A stretch of 64,000 bases of DNA, taken from positions 4,845,673 through 4,909,672 of the forward strand of contig VZQC01007982.1 in assembly GCA_009823505.1 (NCBI GenBank). Reading direction: 5' to 3'. Below are positions 22,603 to 33,691 of this stretch, piece after piece. The DNA comes from Rhizomys pruinosus (lineage: Eukaryota > Chordata > Mammalia > Rodentia > Spalacidae). The position numbers and the translations under genes are program-made. Position 1 is the stretch's first letter. Every line of letters starts with the position of its first letter. The notes under the pieces are model-generated. The model saw only the letters and a list, made by a program, of their open reading frames with translations, was not told where the DNA came from and ran no database searches.

Positions 22603-24996
22603 AATTCGACAAGGCTGCCCCCTGTCACCACTCCTCTTCAATATAGTGCTTGAAACACTTGCTAGAGCAATAAGGCAAGAAAAGGAAAATTAAAGGAGTA
22701 CTAATTGGAAAAGAGGAAGTCAAGCTATCCCTATTTGTTGATGATATGATTGTTTACTTAAGGGATGCTAAAAACTCTACCTGAAAACTCCTAGAAACGA
22801 TTAACAGCTTCAGCAAAGTGGCAGGATACACAATTAACCTAAAGGGACTGGAGAGATAGCCTAGCGATTAAGAGCACCGACGCTCTTGCAGAGGACCCGG
22901 GTTCGATCCCCAGCACCCACATGGCGGCTAACAACCGTCTGTAACTCCAATTCCAGGAGAACTCCAGTTCCAGGGGAATCCGAGACCCTCTTCTGACTTC
23001 CGCGGCATTGCACAACACGGGTGCACAGACCTGCATGCAGACAGTACATTCATACACATACAAAGATAAAAAAAAAAAAAAATTAACCTAAAAAAATCAA
23101 TGGCCTTTCTTTACACCAACAACAAGCAACTGGAGGAAGAATTCAAGGAGACCTTCCCACTCACAATAGCCTCAAAAACAATAAAATACCTAGGAACAAA
23201 CCTAACCAAAGACACCAAAGATCTCTACAACAAAAATTTTAAACCCTTAAAGAAAGAAATTGAAGAAGATATCAGAGGATGGAAAAACCTCCCATGCTCT
23301 GGATTGGGAAAATTAACATTGTAAAAATGTCCATTCTACCCAAACTCTTGTATAGATTTAATGCAATCCCAATCAAAATCCCCAAGAGTTTCTTCATAGG
23401 CTTGGAAAAAAAGTCCTTAAATTCATTTGGAAAAACAAAAGACCCCGAATAGCCAAAACAACCCTGACTGAAAAGAGCTACACGGGGGGGGATCTCTATA
23501 CCAGACTTCAAACTATACTACAGGGCTATAGCCATAAAAACAGCCTGGGACTGGCACAGAAACAGACCTGTTGGCCAATGGAACAAAACTGAAGATCCAA
23601 ACCTGAGCACATACAATTTCAGCCATCTCATATTTGACAAGGGGGCCAAGAAGACACAATGGAGAAAAGACAGCATCTTCAGCAAGTGGTGTTGGCAAAA
23701 CTGGATCACCACTTGTAGAAGAATGAAATTAAACCCCTACCTCTCGCCCTGTACAAAAGTCAACTCCAGATGGATCAAAGACCTCAACGTGAAACCCCAA
23801 ACTCTGAAGGCAATAGAAGAAAAAGTGGGCAGCAGACTACAAGACATAGGCATAGGAAAAGACTTCCTAAATCAGACAGCACCTGTGCAAAAATTAAGGT
23901 CAACAATTGACAAATGGGATCTCAGTAAACTCAAAAGCTTCTGTACATCAAAAGAAACAATCAAGGAAGTGAAGAGAAATCCCACAGAGTGGGAGGAAAC
24001 CTTCACCACAGAAACATCTGACAAAGCATTGATTTCCAGAATATATAAACTACTTAAAAAACAAAGAAGAAAGAAAACAAATGACCCACTCAATAGATGG
24101 AGCAAAGAGCTGAACAGAGACTTCACAAGTGAGGAATTAGAGATGGCTGAGAAACACCTTAAGACATGTGTTCAACATCACTAATCATTAAGGAAATGCA
24201 AATTAAAACCACTTTAAGGTATCATCTTACTCCAATAAGACTGGCTAGGATCAAGAAAACAAATGAAAGCAAGTGCTGGAGAGGTTGTGGGGAAAGGAGA
24301 ACAGTCATCCACTGCTGGTGGGAATGTAAACTCATACAGCCACTATGGAAAGCAGTGTGGAGAACCCTTGGAAGACTTGGAATGAACTTGCCACCTGACC
24401 CAGCCATACCACTCCTAGGCAGGTACCCTCAAGACTCACCCCACCGCAGGGATACATGCACAGCCATGTTTATTGCAGCTCTCTTCACAATAGCAAGGAG
24501 CTGGAACCAACTCAAATGCCCCTCAACTGATGAGTGGATAGAGAAAATATGGTACATCTACACAATGGAGTTCTATGCAGCAATAAAGAAAGTTGACATC
24601 ATGAGCTTTGCAGGAAAATGGCTGGGTCTAGAGGACATCATGCTGAGTGAAGTAACACAGTCCCAGAAAAACAAATGAAGAATGGTATCCCTCATCTGTG
24701 GATGCTATTGCCAATTACCTAGTTGTAAGTATTTCTTGTGCACGACCCCTTGAGCTTTTGTCCCGAGCAGTTGGGAGTGATGCATATTGGAAACAACAAC
24801 AACAGAAAGAACTGCATCGAAGAACTGACTGAAACAGTGAACTTGTGCTCAAAACAGTCAACTTCCACATGGAGAATATTGAGAAAGACTGAGAAAGAGA
24901 TGAAAAGCATGTTTGGCAGAATGCATGAGCTCTGGTGGGGTGGGGGGATAGGGTGGGGGACAGGGGTCTAGATTTGATAAAAAATATATATAAATA
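22603..24996 (+). mobile_element. LINE-1, 5'-truncated, decayed ORF2 plus 3' UTR
   Basis: The insertion begins inside the ORF2 reverse transcriptase, shortly before the catalytic block ([13 protein letters not shown] at about 22722-22760; FVDD stands where F/YADD is usual). A stop at 22782-22784, a B2 insertion at 22844-23080 and frameshifts (for example between the frames ending 24184 and 24678) show it is dead. The C-terminal part keeps the Cys-rich knuckle ([18 protein letters not shown], about 24277-24330) and ends with a stop at 24676-24678. The 3' UTR has a G-rich tract near 24935-24965 and an A/T-rich end. Gene function is lost; it is a genomic fossil. Confidence 0.93.
22844..23080 (+). 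mobile_element. Young B2 SINE inserted in the L1
   Basis: Full B2 with GATAGCCTAGCGATTAAGAG, GAGGACCCGGGTTCGATCCC and the duplicated 17-bp block (AACTCCAATTCCAGGAGA, then ACTCCAGTTCCAGGGGA), ending in an A tail. The target duplication AATTAACCTAAA at 22832-22843 and 23081-23092 cleanly interrupts the L1 reading frame, so the B2 is younger than the L1. Confidence 0.95.
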
Positions 24997-24999
24997 AAT

Positions 25000-25918
25000 A
25001 AATATTCTATTTCAGCAAAAAAAAAGGGGGGGATCACTGTTTCTTCCCCCTAAAACCGGTACTTTTTCCAGAAAATGAGCAAAGCTGGGGTTCTCCTGCC
25101 CTTGCCCTCCCTCTGCCCGAGGACCGGTTCTTCCCATGATGCTATTCCTTCTAAATACTGGAATCGGGAAGTGAGATTTCCTCCTGACCAGTACTTGGGC
25201 TTTTCCAAGATGCACCTCCTTTCGTTATGTGCTCCTCATGACTCTACATTCTCTGAAGCCCTTTAGTTAGTTCTCTTCTTCATTGGCAATCCCAGCTCTG
25301 CCCCATCTGCTAACACACCCTTTCCACCACTGAGCATTTTCCTATGCGCAAAATGAGGTGTTAAGTGAGATCAGTTGTAAAGCCACCATCCTTGGAATCT
25401 GCTAGATGCTTTCTCCTCAGATGTTAACGAAAGTTTCTCAGTACCAGCCGTTTAGTTTTCAGCCTGTGTCCCATCAGAGGTGCCCATTCTGAATAAATTC
25501 ATTTTCCTGGTTGTATATTTTTTTGATGGACTGTAGCAAATATTTTGCTGACATCCAACTATGTATCAGCCACAATGGTCTTTTCACCCGCCAAATTCAC
25601 AGTTCCCACAGCTATCCATCATGGTTGTCAGAGTCTTTGGGTCTTTAATTAAACCCTGCTGGATACTGTACATATTTCCATTAGTTCCTTCCTCTTTACT
25701 CCATTAGTTTCCTAATTGACATCCATTCTGAATCACGTGTCCTTGACTCTCAGGTGGCCCATTTTGTAGCTTTAGTTTATTTAGGTTTTTACTTCATAAA
25801 TAATCTAAGTGCTTAGTTAATTCATCCTCAAGTGTTTGCTATTGGGACCTGCTGACTTGCATAGGCTTACAGTTTTCAAATAATCCATGGATTGGGGGGG
25901 GGGGGCTGAGTTACCAAC
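25000..25918. other. Unique intronic DNA, no gene seen
   Basis: Starts with an A run and G run (25016-25034). No exon or repeat family recognised. Confidence 0.45.
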
Positions 25919-25921
25919 ATT

Positions 25922-25952
<31 letters not shown>

Positions 25953-25972
25953 GTCTGTCTGTCTGTCTGTCT
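25919..25972. repeat. (TTTC)n(TGTC)n microsatellite
   Basis: TTTC units switching to TGTC units. A short B1-like antisense scrap (CATGCTGCCACACCCAGCT) follows at about 26030-26050. Confidence 0.93.
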
Positions 25973-26059
25973 TTGTGTTTCAGACAGTCTCAAGGAGACC
26001 AGAACTACTGATCTTAGGAGACTACAGGTCCATGCTGCCACACCCAGCTACTACCTCCC

Positions 26060-26735
26060 TCCCTTTTTTTTTCTATAGAGACCCTTCAATCCTGAAATAT
26101 GTGGTCTTAATAGGAACAAAAGGCTGAGCATCGGGTTTGAGGGAACCCATCAAATGATCACTGAATGCCATAAAACTGACACAGTTGTGAGGTGGCTGGC
26201 TTGAGACACAGTGGGTGCTCACAGAATGGAACTACTATAAGGGTCACCCACTGTCATCAGTCCATTGTCTTGGCCTCAAGCATGAGGCTCTAACGAGAGT
26301 GGTTTCTGGACAAAGCCATGTAGTTCCCATCAGTCTTTCTCCTAAAACATTTCCAGGAAGGATCTCTATATTATGAATGCAAAAAGCAACCTGGATATAG
26401 ACAGCCTCAGTATATATGCTCAGTACATCTACAACTTGGTCCCCAGCACTGCAGTAAATAAATAAACAAAATGAACAAAGGTTCATTAGCTCATTTACTT
26501 TTCCATCCATTATGAGCTCTAATCATTACTTGGAGCTAAGCCCTGGTTTCTGTCTCTTGTCTGTGGCCCTCTAACCCTTCTGTCCTTTCCCAGGCATCAA
26601 GACATGAGCAACAGCATGGGCCAACAGTAGCCTGGCAAGCTCTGGCTTGGCTTTGCTTTATAACATTTGCCTTCTGTCATGAATACCTTTGACCTAAGCC
26701 TGGACTGGATATAGTTTTGTGGGGGGTGGGGGGGT
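26060..26735. other. Unique intronic DNA, no gene seen
   Basis: No exon. CTTGGTCCCCAGCACTGCAG near 26440, with an AATAAATAAACAAA tail, is a remnant of a tRNA-derived SINE 3' part. Confidence 0.4.
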
Positions 26736-26741
26736 TGTTTT

Positions 26742-26914
26742 GGGTTTTTTTTGTTTTGTTCTGTTTTGTTTGTTTATTTGTTTGTTTTACCTTTGTGAGA
26801 CAGGGTCTCCCTGTAGCCTCAGATGTCCTGGAACTCACTATGTAGACTAGGCTGTCCTTGAACTCACAGAGATCCACCTGCCTCTGCCTCCTGAGTGCTG
26901 GAACCACGCCCAGC
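26742..26914 (-). mobile_element. B1 SINE, antisense, with T/G-rich tail
   Basis: (TTTTGTT)n-like tail, TTGTGAGACAGGGTCTCCCT, ACTATGTAGACTAGGCTGTC and the end GAACCACGCCCAGCT. There is a small deletion before GGAACCACGCC. Confidence 0.87.
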
Positions 26915-26961
26915 TATTTTTTTTAAAAGAACAAGACCATGCCTTTCTATATTATGTTGCC

Positions 26962-27200
26962 TAAAAAGATGGTTCAGTAGTTAAGAGCACTGGCTGATTT
27001 CCAGAGGACCGGAGTTCAGTTCCCAGCCCCCACATGGCAGCTAACAACCATCTGTAACTCCATTCCAGGGGAACTGATACATCCTTCTGACTTTCCCGAG
27101 CATTGCATGACATGGGTACACTTGCACGCATGCAGACAATACACTCATACACATAAAATTTAAAAGAAGTAAATAAAATATTTTAAAAATAAAATATAAT
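26962..27200 (+). mobile_element. B2 SINE, older copy
   Basis: AAAGATGGTTCAGTAGTTAA, GAGGACCGGAGTTCAGTTCC and CACATGGCAGCTAACAACC. It has a single CTCCATTCCAGGGG block (no 17-bp duplication), and an A-rich tail. Confidence 0.85.
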
Positions 27201-27459
27201 AGAAGTTCCTCAGCATTAATAATTTTAGTGTTCCTTTTGAAGCAGCACTTTGTATTATTTATTGAAAAGTTAGTACTTCTGTTGAATTACTTAAAACTGA
27301 AAAAGCCACAGGGCCTCTGAATTGTTTTTATTTCGCTTACCTCAGCAGTTGTTTCCCAGATTTCTAATCTAGGAAATACAGATAATATACAGTATGGGAG
27401 TTTCTCACCAGTTGGTAAATAATATGTAGCTTTGTGGCCACCAAAGGGCGTATAATATT

Positions 27460-28387
27460 GTGTGTCCCCTTTTTCCTAACCGTGATATTAGATAAATCAT
27501 TTTTTAATTGAAAACTCTCTAAAGTGCTATTCAATAAACTATTTTAATTGAAAAGACTCTAAACTGATATTCAGTACAATATAGCTCTCCTTAACCCAGG
27601 CTCACCTTTTGATAATCAAAAGAACATTTACAGAAGTATGAGACAAACACAATTATGAAAATAAAATGAAGGACCTAAATAAAAAAAATCACAGAACAAG
27701 AGGGTAATTCTATTCACTCTTTCATATTTCATTATTTGATAACATCAGAAGATGAATCCATCAGAATTGCTTTGGCAAGTACAAACAGAAATGTGCCTGA
27801 TCAATATTTATTAAAACCTTCAAAATGGGAGAAGGAGTTGAGCAGACTTCTTAATGGACTGAATAATTATTTGTACGAATGGGCTTTGACCAAAGGCAGT
27901 GCCAGACCAAAGAGACACAGTTCTAATTGTACTAAATTTAAAATGCAGATTGTCCTCTAGCCCTGTTGTAGAAAACTTAATTTAAAAAATTATCTGATGT
28001 AGCAGAGAGTGACATATGAATCCTTAAGTTGTTGAAGTGGAAATGTTAACCTTAGATATTTATAAATTTAGAATGTGTCCCTAAGGTGGGGAGAACAAAG
28101 TTGCCAGCTAAAGGAAGAGGGGACATTTTTCTCCCCATCCCAGTGGTGGTAACAGGAGCCCTGTTGTCATCTCACCAGTGACTGACCAGAACATCTGTCT
28201 AGGAGGAATTCCAAACTGCATTTTTTGAAGGGAAAAAAAGCCAGGTTCCAGTTGTGGCTGCCCATCAGAAATGTCGAGATGTGTTCCCGAGAGGAACGAA
28301 TATAGCTGATTTGAACATTTTAGTCCCTTAGTCCCTCTCCATGAGACATCCCCGAAATTGCTGAAGTGTGGACGTTGTCAGTACCTG
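27460..28387. other. Unique AT-rich intron with a 75-codon open frame
   Basis: A + strand frame stays open from about 27700 to TAG at 27958-27960, with residues such as SKWEKELSRLLNGLNNYLYE. It begins without ATG and has no recognised homology. A pyrimidine-rich stretch and CAG precede GAAGATGAATCC near 27750. I call no gene. A diverged direct repeat (TTTTAATTGAAAA, CTCTAAA) lies at about 27500-27575. Confidence 0.3.
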
Positions 28388-28458
28388 CTCCTCCAGGAGC
28401 TGAGCTCAGGGCCTCACAGGTTAGGCAAGTGCTCTACCACGGAGCTACATCCTCGCCT
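28388..28458 (-). mobile_element. ID-type SINE head, antisense
   Basis: GCTGAGCTCAGGGCCTCACA, GGTTAGGCAAGTGCTCTACC and ACGGAGCTACATCCTCGCC are the reverse of an ID/tRNA-Ala head. Confidence 0.7.
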
Positions 28459-28718
28459 GGTAACTGCCATTTAAATATATAGTGCCATTGGTAAAGGGGG
28501 TGGGATGGTACTTTAACAAAGGAAATGTTAGGGAGAAGAGCCACCAAACAAGCAAAACACACCTTGAAGCCACAGAATCCCAGACTGTTTCTGCCTCTCG
28601 AGTGGCTTTCTGCTGCCACCAGCTGAGAGACTATAGGCAAAGTATTTTCTAAACACCATTCAGAAGCACCCTTCCCAAACAAATCCAATGTAATCCGTTA
28701 ATATAAAATATTCATCTA

Positions 28719-28964
28719 GGGGCTGGAGAGATGGCCTAGCGGCTAAGAGCGCCAACCGCTCAGAGGACCCGGGTTCGATCCCCAGCACCCACATGGCAGC
28801 TGAGAATCGTCTGTAACTCCAATTCCAGGAGAACTCCAGTTCCAGGGGAATCCGACACCCTCTTCTGACCTCCTCAGCATTGCACGACACGGGTGCACAA
28901 ACCTACATGCAGACAGTACATTCATACACATAAATAAAAATAAAATAAAATTTTAAAAAAATTA
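28719..28964 (+). mobile_element. Young B2 SINE
   Basis: GGGGCTGGAGAGATGGCCTA head, the duplicated AACTCCAATTCCAGGAGA / ACTCCAGTTCCAGGGGA block and an A-rich tail. Perfect 14-bp target duplication AAAATATTCATCTA at 28705-28718 and 28965-28978. A small deletion lies in the head between CCGCTC and AGAGGACC. Confidence 0.95.
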
Positions 28965-28978
28965 AAAATATTCATCTA

Positions 28979-29330
28979 AACCTGCCATTAACCGCCTGAA
29001 GATTATTTAGCTTTTCTCCACCTTATTTTTCTCATTCCTGAAATAGAAATAACTTTGCTGCATTTCAAATTAAAATTTTCAATCATGTCTGTAATAAACT
29101 CTAAGCTCTTTGAAGGAGAAGACAAGAACAATTATAAATATTTTTAATACACTAATTTATTCTTCTGACATACAAGATTATCATCTGTTTTATTATTGGT
29201 CTGGAAAGGATCTGAGCTGAGATTACACTTGTTCAGAGTGTTTGCACAGCAACTGCTAATGCCTTTACCTACCATTCCCTGATATCAGCTAATTCTGATG
29301 GAAGCCCCGTGATATAAAAGGATCAAGCAG
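28979..29330. other. Unique intronic DNA, no gene seen
   Basis: AT-rich; nothing recognised. Confidence 0.45.
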
Positions 29331-29480
29331 AAGCCGGGCATGGTGGTGCACACCTTTAATCCTAGCACTTGGGAAGCAGAGGCAGCAGGATCTCTGTGAG
29401 TTCAAGGCCAGCCTGTTCTACATAGTGAGCTCTAGGCCAGCTGGGACTAAAGGGAAACCCTATCTAAAAAAGAACAAGCG
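29331..29480 (+). mobile_element. B1 SINE
   Basis: AAGCCGGGCATGGTGGTGCA, CACCTTTAATCCTAGCACTT and CAAGGCCAGCCTGTTCTAC, with an A-rich tail. Confidence 0.92.
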
Positions 29481-29489
29481 AGCAAACAG

Positions 29490-30020
29490 GACCTGGGTAA
29501 AAATGGTGAAGTCCAAAGACACCACCAGTGCTTAAAGAGTGCTTTGATATAGCCTCCCAGGTTTCCACATGGGAAGCAAATGTCCAACAGGATGACAGCA
29601 CTTGACCGAGTTCACAGAGCTAGTTAGGATGGAATAAGAGACAAGAGCAGAACTTCTGTTTAGTTGATCTCTTGAGTATTTGCTTCTGTAAGTCTGTCCA
29701 CCATAACCCCATCTCATAATTTATGGGACTATTGTCTAATTTATGGATGATTCAGTTCCTTTTTCTTCTTTCTTCCCATCTCCCTGCTTGTTATCATATC
29801 ATATGTACCATTTAGAGGGCAGAGAAAACAAATTTTAATGTTTCACCTGATACTTTAGTTGATTTTACCACCTGTCTTTGTTAAATTGTTTGATATAGTG
29901 CAACTGCACAAAATGGCAAGAGAGCCTCCCCTCTGCTTCCTCAGTTTATGTGCCCTTAGCCCCTCCCCCTTTGGCAACTAGGGCTGACTGATTAGTAGGA
30001 AGCTGTGGCTGACTCTTCCT
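29490..30020. other. Unique intronic DNA, no gene seen
   Basis: No exon or named repeat. Confidence 0.4.
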
Positions 30021-30034
30021 GCCCCTCCTTTCTT

Positions 30035-30260
30035 TTATTTTTTTATTTATTATTTTTTATGTGTATGAGTGTACTGTCTGCATGTAGGTTGGTGCACCCA
30101 TGTCATACAATGCCATGGAGGTCAGAAGAGGGCATTGGATTCCCCTGGAACTGGAGTTAAAGACGTTTCTCAGCCGCCATGTGGATACTGGGATTCAAAC
30201 CCAGATCTTCTGCAAGAGCAGTTGGTGCTCTTAACCGCTGAGCCATCTCTCCAGCCCCAT
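30035..30260 (-). mobile_element. B2 SINE, antisense, older type
   Basis: T-rich tail, then GGTCAGAAGAGGGCATTGGA, a single CCTGGAACTGGAGTTAAAG block, and GCTGAGCCATCTCTCCAGCC. Imperfect 14-bp target duplication GCCCCTCCTTTCTT / GCCTCTCCTTTCTT at 30021-30034 and 30261-30274. Confidence 0.93.
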
Positions 30261-30274
30261 GCCTCTCCTTTCTT

Positions 30275-31264
30275 ATGGAGCATAATAATCAACGAGCTTA
30301 GCTGTGATGATCCTAGGCAAGCCGGTGCAACCAAGCCAGGGAAGATGGCGACCGTCCGCAGCCTGACCATGGTCTGTCAGAGGACAGACCTATGCAACAA
30401 AATCTCACCCTTAAAGGAAAACTCGATCTCCCCTTCCCAGCAGCCAGCAGCTGGCAAAAGTTCTTCAGGTAGAGTTGGGGTCTCTCACCTACTTCTTCAC
30501 ATCTATGCTGGGATTTTGTCTTAAGTTTATTTGAGATTTGTTCATACTGTCACTATTTCTGTGAATTCATATGAGTAACTGAATAGATATCTAGAAAACT
30601 CTGTTTCTTTGTGGTCATCCATCTCTTCTGGCTCTACAATGATCCCTGAGCTTTGGAAGGCAGAAGTTGATATGGGTGTCCTACTCAGGGATGAGCAGTC
30701 TTCAGCCTCTTGTTCTCTGCACTTGGCTAGTTGTGGTGCTCTGTGTTAAACACCATCTACTTCTCTGCTGAGAGTTGAGAGATGCATTAATCTAAGGATA
30801 TGTCAATGAACCATTAGCAATCAATTTGATACTATATCTGTTTAACAGAATAGTAATATTAGGCTTTCTCCCATGGTCCTGTGGGGGGTCGAGCCTCAGG
30901 TTCCTAGGCCTTATATCAGTGTCAGGTAGAGCTCCTTCCTATGAAGCAGACCTTAATGCAATCAGAAAGTAATTGGTTACTCCTATAATATTCATGCCGC
31001 TATTGCACTAGTGGGTATTTTTTTCCATTCCATTGTTGGAGTTCACAGGATTCACAGCTGAGTAAGGTTCATACTAAATTTTCTCCTCAGGTAACTTGCA
31101 TAGCACCTTCCAGCATTACAAAAGCTAGATAGTCAAGACGAGGCTCTGAAGTCAGCACCAACCTGACTCTGTTAGTTGTTCTACAGCTCATGTACATAGC
31201 GTCTTCAGCAGTAGTGGACCCACCTCTTAAACATCTCACCACCTTGCATTATTGTCCTCTTGAG
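30275..31264. other. Intronic DNA, no gene seen; possible LTR remnant at the start
   Basis: Sequence on both sides of the B2 (about 29900-30020 and 30275-30540), including AAGATGGCGACCGTCCGCAG, is GC-richer than its surroundings and could be an LTR. I cannot assign a family. The rest is unremarkable. Confidence 0.3.
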
Positions 31265-31278
31265 GACAAAGCCTTCTT

Positions 31279-31525
31279 TTTAAAAAATATATTTTAATGC
31301 TTTATTCTTTTTATTTCATGGGTATGAGTGTATTGCCTGCATCTTTGTGAGTGCGTCAGTGTCATGCAATGCTGCTGAGGTCAGAAGAGGGTGTTGGCTT
31401 CCCCTGGAATTGGAGTTAAGGATGGTTATTAGCTGCCATGTGGGTGCTGGGAATTAAACCTAGGTCCTCTATAAGAGCACTCAGTGCTCTTAACCACTGA
31501 GCTATCTCTCCAGCTTTGTCCAGAA
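31279..31525 (-). mobile_element. B2 SINE, antisense, older type
   Basis: GGTCAGAAGAGGGTGTTGGC, CCTGGAATTGGAGTTAAGG (single block) and CTGAGCTATCTCTCCAGC. Perfect 14-bp target duplication GACAAAGCCTTCTT at 31265-31278 and 31526-31539. Confidence 0.93.
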
Positions 31526-31744
31526 GACAAAGCCTTCTTATACAGGAACCTTTAAGAAGAACAATCAGACCATGACAGGTGTATATGAAACAAATTAATT
31601 TAGCCTCAAGACCCATCCCTAAGAAAGCTCATTATGTATGCACATATAGTTCCCAAACCAAAACAACCTGAAACAAAGCCCTTCTGGTTCTAGGCATTTC
31701 AGATAAGGAATAGTCAACCTATATTAACTAAAAATAATTCTTAT

Positions 31745-31914
31745 TTTTGTTATGTTTTATTTATTGTTGCACACTTGACTTGGAGTGTGTGTGGAGGTCA
31801 GAGGACAACTTGCAGGCATCAGATCTTTCTTGTAGTGAATCCCAGGGATGGAAGTCCAGTCACCAGGCTCAGTGGCCAGCACCTTTTTAGCTGCTGAGCC
31901 ATTTCACCGGCCCT
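31745..31914 (-). mobile_element. B3-type SINE, antisense
   Basis: GGAGGTCAGAGGACAACTTG, CCACCAGGCTCAGTGG-like body and GCTGAGCCATTTCACCGGCC. The GAGGTCAGAGGACAACTT core is typical of B3. Confidence 0.8.
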
Positions 31915-31990
31915 GGGTAAAATGATTTTGACAGCTAGTTAATACTGTTAGATTCAGGTCAGTTTTGCAGGTCAGGATCCCATTCTTTTT

Positions 31991-32232
31991 TTTTAAATTT
32001 TTTATTTATTTCTGTATGTGTATCAATGTACTGTCTGCATGCAGGTCTGTGCACCTGTGTCGTGCAATGCCGCGGAGGTCAGAAGAGGGTCTCGGATTCC
32101 CCTGGAGCTGGAGTTCTCCCGGAATTGGAGTTTCAGACGGCTCTCGGCCACCATGTGGGTGCTGGGGATCAAACCCGGGTCCTCTGTAAGAGCGGTTGGC
32201 GCTCTTAACCGCTAGGCCATCTCTCCAGCCCC
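31991..32232 (-). mobile_element. Young B2 SINE, antisense
   Basis: Contains the duplicated block (GGAGCTGGAGTTCTCCCGGA, then ATTGGAGTTTC) and ends CTTAACCGCTAGGCCATCTC. Perfect 17-bp target duplication AGGATCCCATTCTTTTT at 31974-31990 and 32233-32249. Confidence 0.96.
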
Positions 32233-32274
32233 AGGATCCCATTCTTTTTATGGCTCAGTAATAGTCTATAAGCT

Positions 32275-32585
32275 TTATATGCCTCACTTTCCTTATTCAT
32301 GCATCCAGTGCTAGACACCTTCATTAATTACATATCTTGACTGTTGTGAATATTGCTGCCATAAATATAAAACTACAAGTACCTCTTTAATATAATGATT
32401 TTATTTTCCTTAGATACATACCCCATAGTGGGACTGCTGGATCTTATGATATTTCCATGTTCTTTAAGAGTTCTCTGTACTGCTTTCCATAATGGCTGTA
32501 CTAATTTCCATTGTCTCCAACAATATATGAGAGTTGCCCCTTCAAAAGATCCTACAGTGAAAATATATGATCATCCCCCTTCCTC
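32275..32585 (-). mobile_element. Old L1 ORF2 3' region, antisense
   Basis: ATATCTTGACTGTTGTGAAT, ATTGCTGCCATAAATATAAA, GTGGGACTGCTGGATCTTAT and GCTTTCCATAATGGCTGTAC are the reverse complement of the ancient L1 ORF2 end. Too diverged to be recent. Confidence 0.75.
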
Positions 32586-32609
32586 GAGGAAGTAACAAAT
32601 CAGACCAAA

Positions 32610-32781
32610 ATTTATTTATTTATTTATTTATTTTGGTCTTTTTGAGACAGGGTCTCCCTGTAGCCCCAGCTGTCCTGGAACTCACTCTGTAGACCAAGCT
32701 GGCCTTGAACTCATAAAGATCCGCCTGCCTCTGCCTCCCAAGTGCTAGGATTAAAGGCGTACACCACCACACCCCACCCTC
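32610..32781 (-). mobile_element. B1 SINE, antisense, with (ATTT)n tail
   Basis: (TTTA)n, GGTCTTTTTGAGACAGGGTC, TAGACCAAGCTGGCCTTGAA, GGATTAAAGGCGTACACCAC. A short flanking repeat (CAGACCAA) lies on both sides. Confidence 0.92.
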
Positions 32782-32794
32782 AGACCAACTTTTT

Positions 32795-33350
32795 TTTTTT
32801 TTATTGATGCTTTGTGCATTTCATACATCATTTTCCAATTCAGTTCAGGCATATTTCCCTTTCCCTTCCCCCCTACCCCCACCCCATCCCAGTCATGCAT
32901 TTTGCCATAACTATCCTGCATCTTTCTCTCAGTTTTTTTTTTCATTTTTTAGCTATAAGTGATGATCCATGAGTACAAGCATCCTTCATATGAAACCAAT
33001 TTGCAGGCTGTTGTGCCCAAACCCCAACAGCCCCACCATCCAGCGGGGGGTGAGGGGTTGTATGTTCAATCAAGTTGATCAAATGAGTGTCCAGACTACA
33101 TTGCTGTAGTTTCACCATTCACCCCAATCACAGCCCTTACATTCTACCACGCCCCCTCTTCCGCAGATTGTTCCCTAGGCTTAGAAAAGGGGCACAGGTG
33201 GATGAGAAGCAAAACAGTCCACTCTCTCTGGAGCTGTTGTCTTGGACTCTGGTCAATTCTGGCTGTTTCCTTTCATGGGCTGACAGTTTGTCCAGGAATA
33301 ACCTTTCGATCCTACTAATGAAGCACAAGCAATTAGATATATTGGTATTT
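32795..33350 (-). mobile_element. Probable rodent L1 3' UTR, antisense
   Basis: A T run is followed by CATTTCATACATCATTTTCC and a C-rich tract (32850-32895, the complement of the G-rich L1 3' UTR tract). GCATTTTGCCATAACTATCC is similar in layout to the L1 end at 24850-24996, and GATTGTTCCCTAGGCTTAGA comes further on. Family assignment rests on layout rather than close identity. Confidence 0.5.
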
Positions 33351-33690
33351 AAATAGCACTAATAGTTATGGTTGGTTACTTTGGTATAGACACATATGTT
33401 TGGATGATATGTTAATCCATGAATTACATTTTTTCCTGTTAAATATGACAGGGTTTTACTGTGGCTTATAACATCTCCTAACCTGTAGAGGATGTAAGCT
33501 TGTGGCATCAGCCATGGGTTATTCCTCCAAGGAGAGAGCCAATAGCCAATTAGGTTTGGGATATACAGGCATATGGCTGCCTCTGCTGCACAGTATTTCC
33601 AGGCAGGTGAGGTGTAGCTGGTGCTGACGGTGGAGTCTTGCTTGACTCAGGGAGACCCATATTTGCTTTATTAAAAATAATTATTATCTC
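33351..33690. other. Unique intronic DNA, no gene seen
   Basis: Nothing recognised. Confidence 0.4.
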
Positions 33691-33691
33691 T

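Noticed and set aside
22844..22930. tRNA-like A and B boxes in B2 heads
   Set aside because: Part of the tRNA-derived SINE head; no cloverleaf for a functional tRNA. The same holds for the other B2, B3, B4 and ID copies.
23723..24678. Two overlapping 150-170 codon frames as host genes
   Set aside because: They are fragments of L1 ORF2 separated by a frameshift.
30340..30540. GATGGCGACC start as a processed gene
   Set aside because: The frame shares sequence with the B2 upstream and has no recognised protein or poly(A) tail; more likely LTR-like DNA.
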